Assembly (NCBI GenBank): GCA_964609965.1
Contig: CAZSTS010000008.1
Coordinates: 41,881-105,880 of the forward strand
Reading direction: 5' to 3'
Length of the DNA stretch: 64,000 bases
Source: JAHJDR01 sp964609965
Lineage (GTDB): Bacteria; UBA10199; JADGCS01
Of the stretch, positions 49,240-58,489 are shown one piece after another (the stretch's first letter is position 1; every line of letters starts with the position of its first letter). The notes below the pieces were generated by a model. That model was given only the letters and a program-made list of their open reading frames with translations. It was not told the origin of the DNA and searched no databases. A program made the translations under genes and the position numbers.

Positions 49240-50364
49240 ATGATGAGAATTATTGGACATATTTTCTTTGTATTGCTTATTTCTTTGTCTTTCTGGAGCT
49301 GTTCTTCTGATGTTCTGACATTCAATGAGGATGCTTCTGAAGGGGCTTCCCAGGATGAATCTGTTGAATCAGAAACTGAACAAGGTGAATCGCAAGATGA
49401 TGATTCAGAGCGAGATAGTGGTGCTGACAGTGGTGAGACAACCGACGACGATACTATCAATGAAGATGTTGGCCCAGAAGTTGAATCAGTGACAGTCGCC
49501 TTTATTGGCGATCAGGGATTGGATGAGGATTCAGAGGCAGTGCTTGAGCTCATATTATCTGAAGGTACTGACATGGTTTTGCACCAAGGGGATTTTGATT
49601 ATGAAGATAACCCTGATGGATGGGATGCTCAGATTAACAATATCCTTGGCGAAAATTATCCTTATTTTGCTTCTGTAGGAAATCATGATTATGATGACGA
49701 TGAAGAGGAAAATATGTGGGATGAGTATCAGGAAAAACTTCAGGAGAGACTAGATCGCATCGAAGGTGCTATTTGTGAAGGTGATCTTGGTGCGATGTCT
49801 TCGTGTACTTATAAAGGTCTTTTTTTCATTCTCTCTAGTGTGGGAACCATAGGTGATGATGACGATCACGCTGATTACATCGAGGAAGAATTGGCACAAG
49901 ATGATTCTATTTGGCGCATTTGCACGTGGCACAAAAACCAAACGTTGATGCAGGTCGGTGGTAAATCTAATTCAACAGGTTGGGGTGTTTATGAAGCCTG
50001 TCGAGAGGGTGGTGCGATTATTGCCACGGCTCATTTTCATGGTTATTCACGCACGTATTTAATGTCAGATTTCGAAAATCAAATTATCAGTTCATTTTCT
50101 GATACCTTGGTCCTAGATGAGGGAGAATCATTTGCCTTTGTTTCTGGCCTGGGTGGTGCGCACATCTATAATCAAGAGGATGGTCTAGAAGAAAATCTTT
50201 GGTGGGCTAGTGTTTACACAGAAAATCAAGAGGCCACGTATGGAGCCTTGTTTTGTACGTTTAGAGTAGGTGGTGTTGAAGACCAAGGATCGTGTTATTT
50301 TAAAAATATTGAAGGAACCATTATTGATGAGTTTCAATTACAGACGTTAGTGAATAGCCTGTAA
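49240..50364 (+). CDS. Metallophosphoesterase lipoprotein
   Basis: The ATG at 49240 gives a lipoprotein signal with lipobox FWSC (Cys21). A Glu/Asp/Ser-rich linker (about 22-78) leads to a calcineurin-like metallophosphoesterase domain (about 80-374), with motifs GDQGL, LHQGDFDYED, GNHDY, TWHKNQ and AHFHGYSRTY. The domain is a close duplicate of the C-terminal domain of the next gene. The enzyme would act in the periplasm or at the surface on phosphoesters. Substrate unknown. The frame remains open to 49174. Confidence 0.88.
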   Translation: MMRIIGHIFFVLLISLSFWSCSSDVLTFNEDASEGASQDESVESETEQGESQDDDSERDSGADSGETTDDDTINEDVGPEVESVTVAFIGDQGLDEDSEAVLELILSEGTDMVLHQGDFDYEDNPDGWDAQINNILGENYPYFASVGNHDYDDDEEENMWDEYQEKLQERLDRIEGAICEGDLGAMSSCTYKGLFFILSSVGTIGDDDDHADYIEEELAQDDSIWRICTWHKNQTLMQVGGKSNSTGWGVYEACREGGAIIATAHFHGYSRTYLMSDFENQIISSFSDTLVLDEGESFAFVSGLGGAHIYNQEDGLEENLWWASVYTENQEATYGALFCTFRVGGVEDQGSCYFKNIEGTIIDEFQLQTLVNSL

Positions 50365-50543
50365 TAAGATTCCTACGGTTTGTATCAGAATATTACGCAT
50401 TATCTTACAATTTTCCAATTTCATTTCAAAACATTAGCAATTTCAAGCTTCAGAAAACCTCTCTCAGTGGCATATTCATTGCATAAAAAACTAAGAGCCT
50501 GGTGAGGAAAAAATAAATCACTTCACTATATCATGGAGGTGTT

Positions 50544-53261
50544 ATGAGAAAGGGATTCTTATATCTACTAATGGTGAGCTTTATCTTAATCTCTTGTCAG
50601 GAAGAGATTGTTGGGAATACTGTTGGTGAAATAACGACTAACACTGATGCGCTCAATCAAGTTGAAGAAGTTGAAAATTCTATTAAAGTTCTACCTCCAA
50701 ATCTAGGCGTGTATCATGGGGCTAATCCTGATTTTGATGGTACTGAAGATGTAGTCACAGCTGAAAGGGTAATAGATTTTGAAAATATGGTGGGTAAAGA
50801 GATTGCCTGGGCCTATTTTTCTAATAATTGGATTGATGGCATTCATTTTCCTCTTGAGGAGGTTCAGACAATTGCCAATCAAGGTAAAATTCCTTTTATT
50901 CGTATGATGGCTCGTTCAAGGTGGGCTGACACGGGACGTGATCCTGTTTACCGTCTTAATCGTTTTCTCAAAGGTCGATTTGATGATGATCTTAGAGAGT
51001 GGGCTCGTGCTGCTAAAGCAACTGGGATTCCCCTTATGGTCGAGTTTGGTACAGAGGCAAATGGGTCATGGTTTCCCTGGAACGGTAAATGGAATGGTCG
51101 CGGAAAAAAAACGCGCTATGGTGATCCTGAATTAGCAGATGGTCCTGAACGCTTTAGAGATACGTATCGGCACATAATTAATCTTTTTAGAGAAGAAGGC
51201 GTGGATAATGTGACTTGGGTATTTCATGTGGACGCTTATTCTTATCCTAAGAGAAAGTGGAACACCATGGCAGCCTATTATCCAGGGGATGACTATATCG
51301 ACTGGGTTGGGCTCAGTGTTTATGGTCCACAGGAACCTGGTGAAGATTGGTGGCAAACATTTTCAGAGATCATGGAAGACTCTTATGAAGAATTTTCAAA
51401 TATTACTCTCACAAAGCCTTTAGCTATTCTTGAATTTGGTGTGGTGGATTATCCTGAGATGGGAGATAAAGCTGCCTGGATTACAGATGCGCTTGATACG
51501 ATCAAATCAGGTCAATACCCTCGAATAAAGGCAATTAGCTATTGGAATGAGACATGGATAAATGATGATGGTGGTGTTTCAAATATCAGCGTTGATTCTT
51601 CTTTTGAGTCATTGGTAGCTTATCAAGAAGGGATTGCAGATAGTTTTTTTGTGACGACTCCAGTTTATTCAAATTACGATACTGATGACACTGATGACAC
51701 CGATGACACCGATGATACAGATGACACCGGTGATACGGATGATTCCATATGGGAAGTTGCTCTCACAGAAGATGCTTGGAATGTTTTGTATCATGGTTAC
51801 GGGGTTGTGGATTTTACAGATGAGGGTGTTTATTTAGCTCCCATGGTGTCAACCGAAGAATACGAAACACATGCTGCTCTCGCATTGGCCGAAGTCACAG
51901 AAACCTGTCCCATAAAAGATTATCACTTAACCATAAATGCCACAACAAATGCTCAGCTTAGGCAAAATACTGACCCAAATACTTGGGAGGTGTTTTGGAT
52001 ATTTTTTAATTACAAAACAACAACAGGTTTAGAAAAAGATACAAACTACTTTATTCTAAAAACAAATGGAACTGAGCTTGGTACTGCCACTGAATCTATT
52101 GGTCAGAAGTATCTGTATACAGGTTCTTCACCTCAACTTGTTGTTGGTGAAAGTTATACTTATGAACTTAAGAAAGTAGGACAGAGTTTAGAAGTATACA
52201 TAGATGGCAGTTTAGTGCTTGAATATGATGGCGCGACAGGGCCTCACCCCCTCTTTGATCATCCAGGATCTATTGGTCTCTACGTCGAAGATGCAGCGGC
52301 GACTGTTCATTCAGTGAGCATAGAGCCTTATGGTGAAATGTCAGAGGCCTGTGGAGGTGGTGTAGAGCCACCTGAACCTGATCCCGAACCTGAAGACGAA
52401 AATGCTGTCAAAGTAGCATTCATTGGTGACCAGGGATTGGATGAAGATTCAGAAGCTGTGCTTGAACTCATATTAGCCGAAGGCACTGACATGGTCTTGC
52501 ATCAAGGGGACTTTGATTATGAAGATGATCCTGATGCCTGGGATGCTCAGATTAATAATATTCTCGGCGAAAATTATCCTTATTTTGCCTCTGTTGGAAA
52601 TCACGATGTGTATAAGTGGGATGAGTATCAAGCCAAACTTCAAGACAGATTAGATCGTGTTGATGGTGCCGAGTGTACAGGGGAGCTAGGCGTAGATTCT
52701 TCTTGTTCGTACAAAGGGCTGTTTTTCATTCTATCAGGTGTGGGTAGTGTGGGTGATGATGACGAACATGCTAGTTATATTCAAGAGGCCTTAGCTCAAG
52801 ATAATTCTATTTGGAGAATGTGCACGTGGCATAAAAATCAAACGCTTATGCAGGTGGGTTATAAATCCAATTCAACAGATTGGGGTGTGTATGAGGCATG
52901 CCGAGAAGGTGGTGCCATGATTGCCACTGCCCACTTTCATGGGTACTCCCGGACCTATCTCATGTCAGATTTTGAAAATCAGATTATCAGTTCAACATCA
53001 GATACCTTAGTCTTAGATGAAGGGGCATCATTTGCGTTTGTTTCTGGCTTGGGTGGAGCTCATATCTATTCTCAAGATGATGATCTGGCAGCCAACCCTT
53101 GGTGGGCAAGTGTTTATTCAGAAGATCAAAGTGCTACGTATGGTGCTTTGTTTTGTTCATTTGGAACAGAAGACGCTGAAAACCAAGGCTCGTGTTATTT
53201 CAAAAATATTGAGGGAACCATTATTGATGAGTTTCAATTACAGACGCTTGTGAATCAGTAA
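50544..53261 (+). CDS. Lipoprotein fusion: GH26-like glycosidase, laminin-G-like domain, metallophosphoesterase
   Basis: The 905-residue protein has a lipobox (LISC, Cys18). Residues about 50-365 resemble a GH26 beta-mannanase-like barrel, with probable acid Glu171 in GTEANGSWFPW and nucleophile Glu297 in AILEFGV. A DTDD repeat linker (379-400) is followed by a beta-sandwich (about 402-597) like LamG or DUF1080. After a Pro/Glu-rich linker (606-618) comes a metallophosphoesterase domain (about 620-905) with the same motifs as the previous gene. It could cut a phosphorylated glycan on the cell surface; that is inference from domains. Confidence 0.8.
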   Translation: MRKGFLYLLMVSFILISCQEEIVGNTVGEITTNTDALNQVEEVENSIKVLPPNLGVYHGANPDFDGTEDVVTAERVIDFENMVGKEIAWAYFSNNWIDGIHFPLEEVQTIANQGKIPFIRMMARSRWADTGRDPVYRLNRFLKGRFDDDLREWARAAKATGIPLMVEFGTEANGSWFPWNGKWNGRGKKTRYGDPELADGPERFRDTYRHIINLFREEGVDNVTWVFHVDAYSYPKRKWNTMAAYYPGDDYIDWVGLSVYGPQEPGEDWWQTFSEIMEDSYEEFSNITLTKPLAILEFGVVDYPEMGDKAAWITDALDTIKSGQYPRIKAISYWNETWINDDGGVSNISVDSSFESLVAYQEGIADSFFVTTPVYSNYDTDDTDDTDDTDDTDDTGDTDDSIWEVALTEDAWNVLYHGYGVVDFTDEGVYLAPMVSTEEYETHAALALAEVTETCPIKDYHLTINATTNAQLRQNTDPNTWEVFWIFFNYKTTTGLEKDTNYFILKTNGTELGTATESIGQKYLYTGSSPQLVVGESYTYELKKVGQSLEVYIDGSLVLEYDGATGPHPLFDHPGSIGLYVEDAAATVHSVSIEPYGEMSEACGGGVEPPEPDPEPEDENAVKVAFIGDQGLDEDSEAVLELILAEGTDMVLHQGDFDYEDDPDAWDAQINNILGENYPYFASVGNHDVYKWDEYQAKLQDRLDRVDGAECTGELGVDSSCSYKGLFFILSGVGSVGDDDEHASYIQEALAQDNSIWRMCTWHKNQTLMQVGYKSNSTDWGVYEACREGGAMIATAHFHGYSRTYLMSDFENQIISSTSDTLVLDEGASFAFVSGLGGAHIYSQDDDLAANPWWASVYSEDQSATYGALFCSFGTEDAENQGSCYFKNIEGTIIDEFQLQTLVNQ
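51679..51740 (+). repeat. Asp-Asp-Thr codon repeat linker in the GH26-like fusion
   Basis: The DNA repeats GATGACACTGATGACACC-type units seven times, coding DTDDTDD. It is an acidic hinge between the glycosidase and sandwich domains and is prone to length change. Confidence 0.8.
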
Positions 53262-53262
53262 C

Positions 53263-54411
53263 CTACATTTCGATTTCCCAAGCTTGGCCGTAGTAGTAAT
53301 CTACAAGGACGAGAGAAGAATCAGTTTCGATAATTTTTTTGCAATCAGGAAGGTCATCTGCATCATCCAGGAAATTCTCTGCATCCACTAATGTGTAAGC
53401 TCCACTATTTGAAAGAATAAATTCATCATCAACTTCATTTGTAACCACATGGGTTTCTGAACTTGTTTCAAAAGTACTCGCTCCTCCACCAAGATTGGTT
53501 CTATTAACTGTTGTGTTGTCATAGACATCCACGATGTAGTCATTGAAAAACACTCGAGTTGAGTCTAGCAAAGCAGCGCCACTGATGTAGCTGTCTGGAA
53601 AAAAACCAAGTACAGAGGAAATGCTGTCACCAGTGATGGCTATTTTTAAATAAAGACCAGATTCATTATCAAAGCCTTCGAACCCATCTGACCGCACTTG
53701 ATGCAGGATAAACTCAGAGACGTCGAGCCCAGTATAATCTTCAATTATTCCTTCTTCTAAAATGCTTGTGACTTGACCACTTGAGGGAACGTACTTGAGC
53801 AGGGCATAACTATCAGGATTCGTGTCTGTTAAGTAAATGTTTCCGCTACTATCGATTCTGAAATTACGAGCACTCACAGAGCGCTCAAGTTCTGTTTCCA
53901 GGAGGCCGCCAGAACCGTAGATCTGAGTTTCGCTCACTAAAGTAGCATTGCCATTGGTGTCTAATGAGAGGATCGCAAGGTTAAGATCTTGTATAATATA
54001 GAGCGTGGAACCTGTGCTCAAGACATCCACATCAATACAAGCAGTTGAATCTTCAAAGATCTGTGAAGAGGTCAGAAGCTGTGTCATGGAATCAAATGCA
54101 GAATCCATGCGATAGAGGTAACCTCCTGATGTGCATGTTGAATAATAGTAATAGTAAACATTTAAGCTGCTGTTGTAATCCATATCTACAGTGTAGGTAG
54201 GCAGGCTGTTTCCAGTAACAACTCTATTGACTGTAAAGCTATCTACAGTAGGTGCGGTGGCAGTCGAAGAACCTCCAGGTGATGTTCCTGTTTCGGTGTC
54301 AGAAGTTCCAGATCCTGTTGCAGTGCCTCCGCAATTTGTTTGTAGAAATAAACACAGGATTAGAAAGAAACAGATAAATAAAAAAGGAAATACATATTTA
54401 GAAATATTCAT
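53263..54411 (-). CDS. Lipoprotein of unknown function, propeller-like
   Basis: The 382-residue lipoprotein (lipobox LQTNC, Cys27) has a Gly/Ser/Thr-rich linker (about 28-55), then beta-strand-rich sequence. Repeats such as IDSSGNIYLTDTNPDSYALLKYVPSSGQV are NHL- or YncE-like, suggesting a beta-propeller. GGGGGG at the ribosome binding site is preceded by a hairpin. It is convergent with the fusion gene, with a one-base gap. Family not recognised. Confidence 0.65.
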   Translation of the reverse strand: MNISKYVFPFLFICFFLILCLFLQTNCGGTATGSGTSDTETGTSPGGSSTATAPTVDSFTVNRVVTGNSLPTYTVDMDYNSSLNVYYYYYSTCTSGGYLYRMDSAFDSMTQLLTSSQIFEDSTACIDVDVLSTGSTLYIIQDLNLAILSLDTNGNATLVSETQIYGSGGLLETELERSVSARNFRIDSSGNIYLTDTNPDSYALLKYVPSSGQVTSILEEGIIEDYTGLDVSEFILHQVRSDGFEGFDNESGLYLKIAITGDSISSVLGFFPDSYISGAALLDSTRVFFNDYIVDVYDNTTVNRTNLGGGASTFETSSETHVVTNEVDDEFILSNSGAYTLVDAENFLDDADDLPDCKKIIETDSSLVLVDYYYGQAWEIEM

Positions 54412-54422
54412 TAACCCCCCTC

Positions 54423-54443
54423 CAAGTGTTTTTTTGACACTTG
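54423..54443 (-). promoter_or_regulatory. Hairpin next to the ribosome binding site of the propeller lipoprotein
   Basis: CAAGTGT (54423-54429) is matched by ACACTTG (54437-54443). On the minus strand the hairpin stops a few bases before GGAGGGGGG and the ATG at 54411. It could influence translation or stability. Confidence 0.4.
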
Positions 54444-54605
54444 TTTAAACCCCTGAGGACTTTAGAAGCAAGGCGTGTGCCTTAGAAGAGGTAAGTTGTA
54501 TCTAGGTGAAATCATTGCTAAAAAAGGGCGATAATTGATTTCGAGAATCTAAGGATTTCAAAGTAAGTACTTATATCTTTTAAGAGGTGTCACAAAGGGT
54601 TACGT

Positions 54606-55490
54606 TTAGCTTGATTCAGCCACACCGATTTCGACATCTGGGAACATAATTCTAAGACCCGTATCAACTGAAACATCAAATATCTCATCGGCATTAGTAT
54701 CTGAAAATGTGAATGTATCGGTAACATCAAATGTGAGTGTGTATGTCACAAGGCCAGATGTGCTGCTTGATATGGTAAAGGAATCACTCCCATCAGCCAT
54801 GCTAAATGTAAAATCAGTTCCGTATTCTGTGCCATTTGTGGCTATGGTGACAGGATCACGATCCCAGAAATCAGGATCATGCCATAAATCCATGGGATTG
54901 GTGGGGCGATCTTTTCCTGTGGATTCAAGTTCATAATCATACACGGCGTTTAGGTTCCAGTATTCTGTGCCATCAATCGTTAGAGTGTAATCGCGTGCTA
55001 ATATATTACCTACGTCAGTGAAATAGCCTTTGATAATAAATTCTTGGATCGTTTCGCTATAAGCTGGAACTTTATAGCCATCTACTGTCATTTGGATGTA
55101 AAATATTTCAATTACCATATCAGTGTATGTTCCTACTGTTGGTAATGAATCGCTGGAGAAGACTTCGGTATTTGAGCCTGTGGAGAGGTTGACTATTTTA
55201 GCGTCATCCACTGTGTCCACTGCAAAGACTTCGTAGTCTTCAGTGTCCGTATCACCTAAGAGGGTGAGTTTTTTAAAGGCCACTATATAATCTGTTGGAG
55301 TGATTGTGACGCTTGTACCATCCTCAACAGCATATTTAACTGCGGAGACAGATGTAGCAGCGCCCGATGCTAGGGTCCCAACAATGCTAATACCTGTGGT
55401 ACTGGTTGTTTCTGGGTCCGAAGTTTCAGATCCACAGGCAAAAGAAAACATGATTATAAGTACTAATAAAAGATATTGATTGAATTTCAT
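54606..55490 (-). CDS. Lipoprotein of unknown function
   Basis: The 294-residue lipoprotein (lipobox FSFAC, Cys19) has a Thr/Ser-rich linker and a mainly beta, Asp/Thr-rich mature domain with no cysteine after position 19. It shares the GAGGGGGG ribosome binding pattern with the lipoprotein at 53263. No known domain recognised. It may be surface exposed. About 165 bases lie between it and the acyl-CoA dehydrogenase. Confidence 0.65.
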   Translation of the reverse strand: MKFNQYLLLVLIIMFSFACGSETSDPETTSTTGISIVGTLASGAATSVSAVKYAVEDGTSVTITPTDYIVAFKKLTLLGDTDTEDYEVFAVDTVDDAKIVNLSTGSNTEVFSSDSLPTVGTYTDMVIEIFYIQMTVDGYKVPAYSETIQEFIIKGYFTDVGNILARDYTLTIDGTEYWNLNAVYDYELESTGKDRPTNPMDLWHDPDFWDRDPVTIATNGTEYGTDFTFSMADGSDSFTISSSTSGLVTYTLTFDVTDTFTFSDTNADEIFDVSVDTGLRIMFPDVEIGVAESS

Positions 55491-55655
55491 TGGTCCCCCC
55501 TCGAAAAAATTGTTAATAAATATTTTACTCTATCTTTAGCTCCTCAGCAAGTATGTACAGTATAAGGTAAAACAGGAAAATGATGTCAGGGAGACTATGA
55601 TGTGAATCTGTGGCGCTTGTTAATTAATGCATAAACAAATTTACTAAAAGTAAAT

Positions 55656-56810
55656 TTATATACAACCTAAATGCCTAGAGATCACCATGCGCTGGATTTC
55701 TGAAGTGCCTTCACCAATTTCTAAAAGTTTTTGATCACGATAAAATTTGGCAACAGGGTATTCTTCCATCAATCCATATCCCCCATGCAATTGCACTGCG
55801 TGATTAGCTACGCGACCAAAGACCTCTGAGGCATAAAGTTTAGCCATGGCAGCTTCTTTTGAATAAGCTCGGCCTTGATCTTTCAACCAACAGGCTTTGT
55901 ACAAAAGATTGCGGGCAGCTTCGATCTCTGTAGCACAATCTGCTAGTTTAAAGGCATTGGCCTGGAAACTGTTAAGAGGTTTCCCAAAGGCCACACGTTC
56001 TCCAGAATAGCGAAGAGCTTCTTCAAAAGCACCTTGTGCGCCACCAACACCCATGGCTGCAATGGCCAGCCGTCCTGAATCGAGTGTTTTGAGCATTTGC
56101 TTAAAACCATCACCACGCTTGCCTAAGAGATTTTCTTCTGGAACTTCAACATCATCAAAGTAAAGCTCAGCTGTGTTTGATGAACGCCAGGTCATTTTAT
56201 CCTTCATGGCCTTTGTGGTGAAGCCAGGTGCATTTTGCTCAACAATAATACAGCTGATTTCTTTTTTTCCGGCATCAGTCTTACCTGTGACAGCTTGAAC
56301 CGTTGACCCTGCGGTCATGTCATTGGCAGCGTTTGTGATAAAGATCTTTGAACCATTGATGATCCATTTGCCATCTTTAAGAACGCCGGTAGTCTTTGAA
56401 TTAGCTGCATCAGAGCCAGCATTGGGTTCGGTTAGGCCAAATCCCCAAAGTTTTTTTCCAGTACAAAGCGGGGGAAGATATTTTTCTTTTTGCTCTTTGT
56501 TTCCAAAGTTCATCAAAGGGCCAATGCCAAGGGAGTTTTCGGCCGCTACTGTGGCTGCTTGGCAACCATCCACACGAGCTAATTCTTCGATAACAAGGAT
56601 ATAAGAAAGATAGTCCATGCCTTGGCCACCATATTCTTGGGGGCAGACAACGCCAAACAAACCTAGGTCGAACATTTTTTCAGTGAGCTCATAGGAAAAT
56701 TCTTCGTTCTTATCTAGATCGTGTCTGACTGGCTTGATTTCGTTTTCGGCAAAATCACGGACAGAGTTTTGGAGTAGTTTGTGTTCAGATGAGAGATCGT
56801 AGTTTAACAT
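55656..56810 (-). CDS. Acyl-CoA dehydrogenase, short/medium chain type
   Basis: The 384-residue flavoprotein has GFGLTEPNAGSDAANSKT (FAD loop), ITNAANDMTAG, and the C-terminal catalytic region LEIGEGTSEIQRMVISRHLG with the usual catalytic Glu. It is closest in style to butyryl- or isovaleryl-type enzymes; the substrate cannot be set. A Leu/Glu-type dehydrogenase gene lies upstream on the same strand (46 bases), pointing to branched-chain amino acid breakdown. Confidence 0.92.
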   Translation of the reverse strand: MLNYDLSSEHKLLQNSVRDFAENEIKPVRHDLDKNEEFSYELTEKMFDLGLFGVVCPQEYGGQGMDYLSYILVIEELARVDGCQAATVAAENSLGIGPLMNFGNKEQKEKYLPPLCTGKKLWGFGLTEPNAGSDAANSKTTGVLKDGKWIINGSKIFITNAANDMTAGSTVQAVTGKTDAGKKEISCIIVEQNAPGFTTKAMKDKMTWRSSNTAELYFDDVEVPEENLLGKRGDGFKQMLKTLDSGRLAIAAMGVGGAQGAFEEALRYSGERVAFGKPLNSFQANAFKLADCATEIEAARNLLYKACWLKDQGRAYSKEAAMAKLYASEVFGRVANHAVQLHGGYGLMEEYPVAKFYRDQKLLEIGEGTSEIQRMVISRHLGCI

Positions 56811-56825
56811 GTATACCTCTTATAA

Positions 56826-56862
56826 AACGGAAAACGTTAATCGGTTAGGGTTACGTTTATCG
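56826..56862 (+). repeat. Dispersed repeat, copy C (GTTAATCGGTTAGGG word)
   Basis: Contains ACGTTAATCGGTTAGGGTTA followed by CG, the same word as in copy A at 6316-6342, between the two dehydrogenase genes. It is a half-unit without an obvious inverted partner. Its end overlaps the C-terminal codons of the amino acid dehydrogenase. Confidence 0.65.
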
Positions 56863-57900
56863 TACAATGCCGAGTCTCTCTTTTGCTATTTGCAAGGAGA
56901 CGAGGGCTGTGCACCTGTTTTCATTTTGAGAGCGATCAAATATTTCTAACAAAGTATCATAAATATGTGATGTTTTACTGCGTGCTTTGTCCACTGTATA
57001 ACCACCAAACTCGCAAGCAATATTAATAATGCCACCAGCATTGATAACATAATCTGGGGCATATAAAATATTGGCTTCTCTCAGACGCGCGCCATCTGTT
57101 TTTGGTTTGTGGAGTTGGTTATTAGCACCACCTGCCACGATTTGAATCCCATTTTGAGCCAGTCTTGAAATACTTGATTTGCTCAAAATAGCTCCCATGG
57201 CACAAGGGCAAAAAATATCGGCCTGAGTGTTTTGCCAGTCATCAAGTCCAATGGGTTTTACACCAAAGTCTTTTACAGCTTTGCCCATGTTATCGGGATT
57301 AATTTCTGAAGCGTAGATGATGGCTTCTTCGTCGGTTAAGTATTTGGCTGTATCATAACCTACGTGACCAAGACCTTGAATAATCACTTTTTTACCTTTG
57401 AGAGAGGGATTGCCCCAACGAAACTGAGCAGAGGCTTGCAGACCACGGTAAGTACCAAAAGCCGTCATGGGAGAAGGATCTCCTGAACTTCCTGGTGCAT
57501 CTGTTCCTCTGACAAACTCGGTATGCTGAGCAATCATATCTAGGTCTTCAAGTTCAATCCCAACATCTTTGGCTGTGATATATTTTCCTTCGAGGGAGTT
57601 TACAAATTCGGCAAACTTATGAAAAAGTTCTTTGGATTTTTTGGCAGGGTCTCCCATAATGATAGCCTTGCCACCACCCAAAGGTAGTCCAGCCATTGCT
57701 GATTTATAACTCATGCCTTCAGAAAGACGTAAAACATCAGTTAAGGCATCTTCATAAGAATGATAATCAAAAAAACGACAGCCACCAAGTGAAGGGCCTA
57801 GGTTTGTGTTGTGAACAGCGATGAGTGATTTGATCCCAGGGGCGAGTTCGGTTTCGACGATTTTTTCATAACCAGTCACGGTAATTTCTTTTATTTGCAT
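56857..57900 (-). CDS. Leu/Phe/Val-type amino acid dehydrogenase
   Basis: The ATG at 57900 has GGAAGAA upstream and gives a 347-residue ELFV dehydrogenase. Visible are the catalytic lysine region KSAMAGLPLGGGKAIIM, the dinucleotide motif GLGHVGYDTAKYL, and the GGANNQL and DYVINAGGIINIACE stretches. The pattern and length fit leucine dehydrogenase rather than hexameric glutamate dehydrogenase. It would deaminate branched-chain amino acids reversibly with NAD. The acyl-CoA dehydrogenase downstream fits the next steps. Confidence 0.9.
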   Translation of the reverse strand: MQIKEITVTGYEKIVETELAPGIKSLIAVHNTNLGPSLGGCRFFDYHSYEDALTDVLRLSEGMSYKSAMAGLPLGGGKAIIMGDPAKKSKELFHKFAEFVNSLEGKYITAKDVGIELEDLDMIAQHTEFVRGTDAPGSSGDPSPMTAFGTYRGLQASAQFRWGNPSLKGKKVIIQGLGHVGYDTAKYLTDEEAIIYASEINPDNMGKAVKDFGVKPIGLDDWQNTQADIFCPCAMGAILSKSSISRLAQNGIQIVAGGANNQLHKPKTDGARLREANILYAPDYVINAGGIINIACEFGGYTVDKARSKTSHIYDTLLEIFDRSQNENRCTALVSLQIAKERLGIVR

Positions 57901-57984
57901 TTTTCTTCCTCGGATAGGGTTGAATAACAAATATCGCTAGGTATAAGAAATTAAATAAATGAAAGCAAGTGGGGAGAAGATGGC

Positions 57985-58016
57985 ACCTATGCGCCTACGC
58001 ACCAACGCTCCAACGG
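57985..58016 (+). repeat. CCTACGCACCAACGCTCC word repeat copy
   Basis: CGCCTACGCACCAACGCTCC, then AACGGGGG; the core is the same as at 24413-24432. It lies in the divergent gap between the amino acid dehydrogenase and fxsA. Confidence 0.65.
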
Positions 58017-58087
58017 GGGCAACTATCTGAAATAATTAACTAAATTAGATTTATTGACAAAGGCATAAGAGTGATTACTTAAGCTAT

Positions 58088-58489
58088 ATGTTATCACGTC
58101 TTTTATTATTATTTATTTGTATTCCACTCATTGAGATCTTTATTCTTTTCAAAATGGCAGCAATCCTTGGTTTTTGGGAAACGATTATTATTCAAGTAGG
58201 CACAGGTTTTTTAGGGGCCACTTTGGCCAAATATGAAGGTTTGCGTGTTTGGACAACTATTCAAAAAGAGTTGAATCAAGGGCTAATGCCAAATGAGAAA
58301 ATGATCGATGGCTTGATGATTTTTGCAGGTGGGATTGTCCTCTTAACTCCAGGACTTCTCACCGATCTTTTTGGCCTTTTTCTTCTTATTCCTTTCACAC
58401 GTAAGATATTCAAAAATTGGATTACAAAGAAATTTGCCCACATGAATCAAACAGGGCAGACAGGGTTTACGACAATTTTGATTGAGTAG
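58088..58489 (+). CDS. fxsA: FxsA family membrane protein
   Basis: The 133-residue protein has three to four hydrophobic segments. It starts LLLFICIPLIEIFILFKMAAILG and carries GATLAKYEGLRVW and the LLTPGLLTDLFGLFLLIPFTRK motif of FxsA. FxsA is an inner-membrane protein that in E. coli modulates F exclusion of phage T7; its general role is unknown. Its 3' end overlaps the opposing histidine kinase gene by 23 bases. Confidence 0.9.
   Translation: MLSRLLLLFICIPLIEIFILFKMAAILGFWETIIIQVGTGFLGATLAKYEGLRVWTTIQKELNQGLMPNEKMIDGLMIFAGGIVLLTPGLLTDLFGLFLLIPFTRKIFKNWITKKFAHMNQTGQTGFTTILIE

Noticed and set aside
50544..53261. Frameshift or assembly joint joining two genes into one
   Set aside because: The frame is continuous through an acidic Pro/Glu linker, and each domain has an in-frame hinge typical of secreted multidomain enzymes, so a real fusion is more likely.
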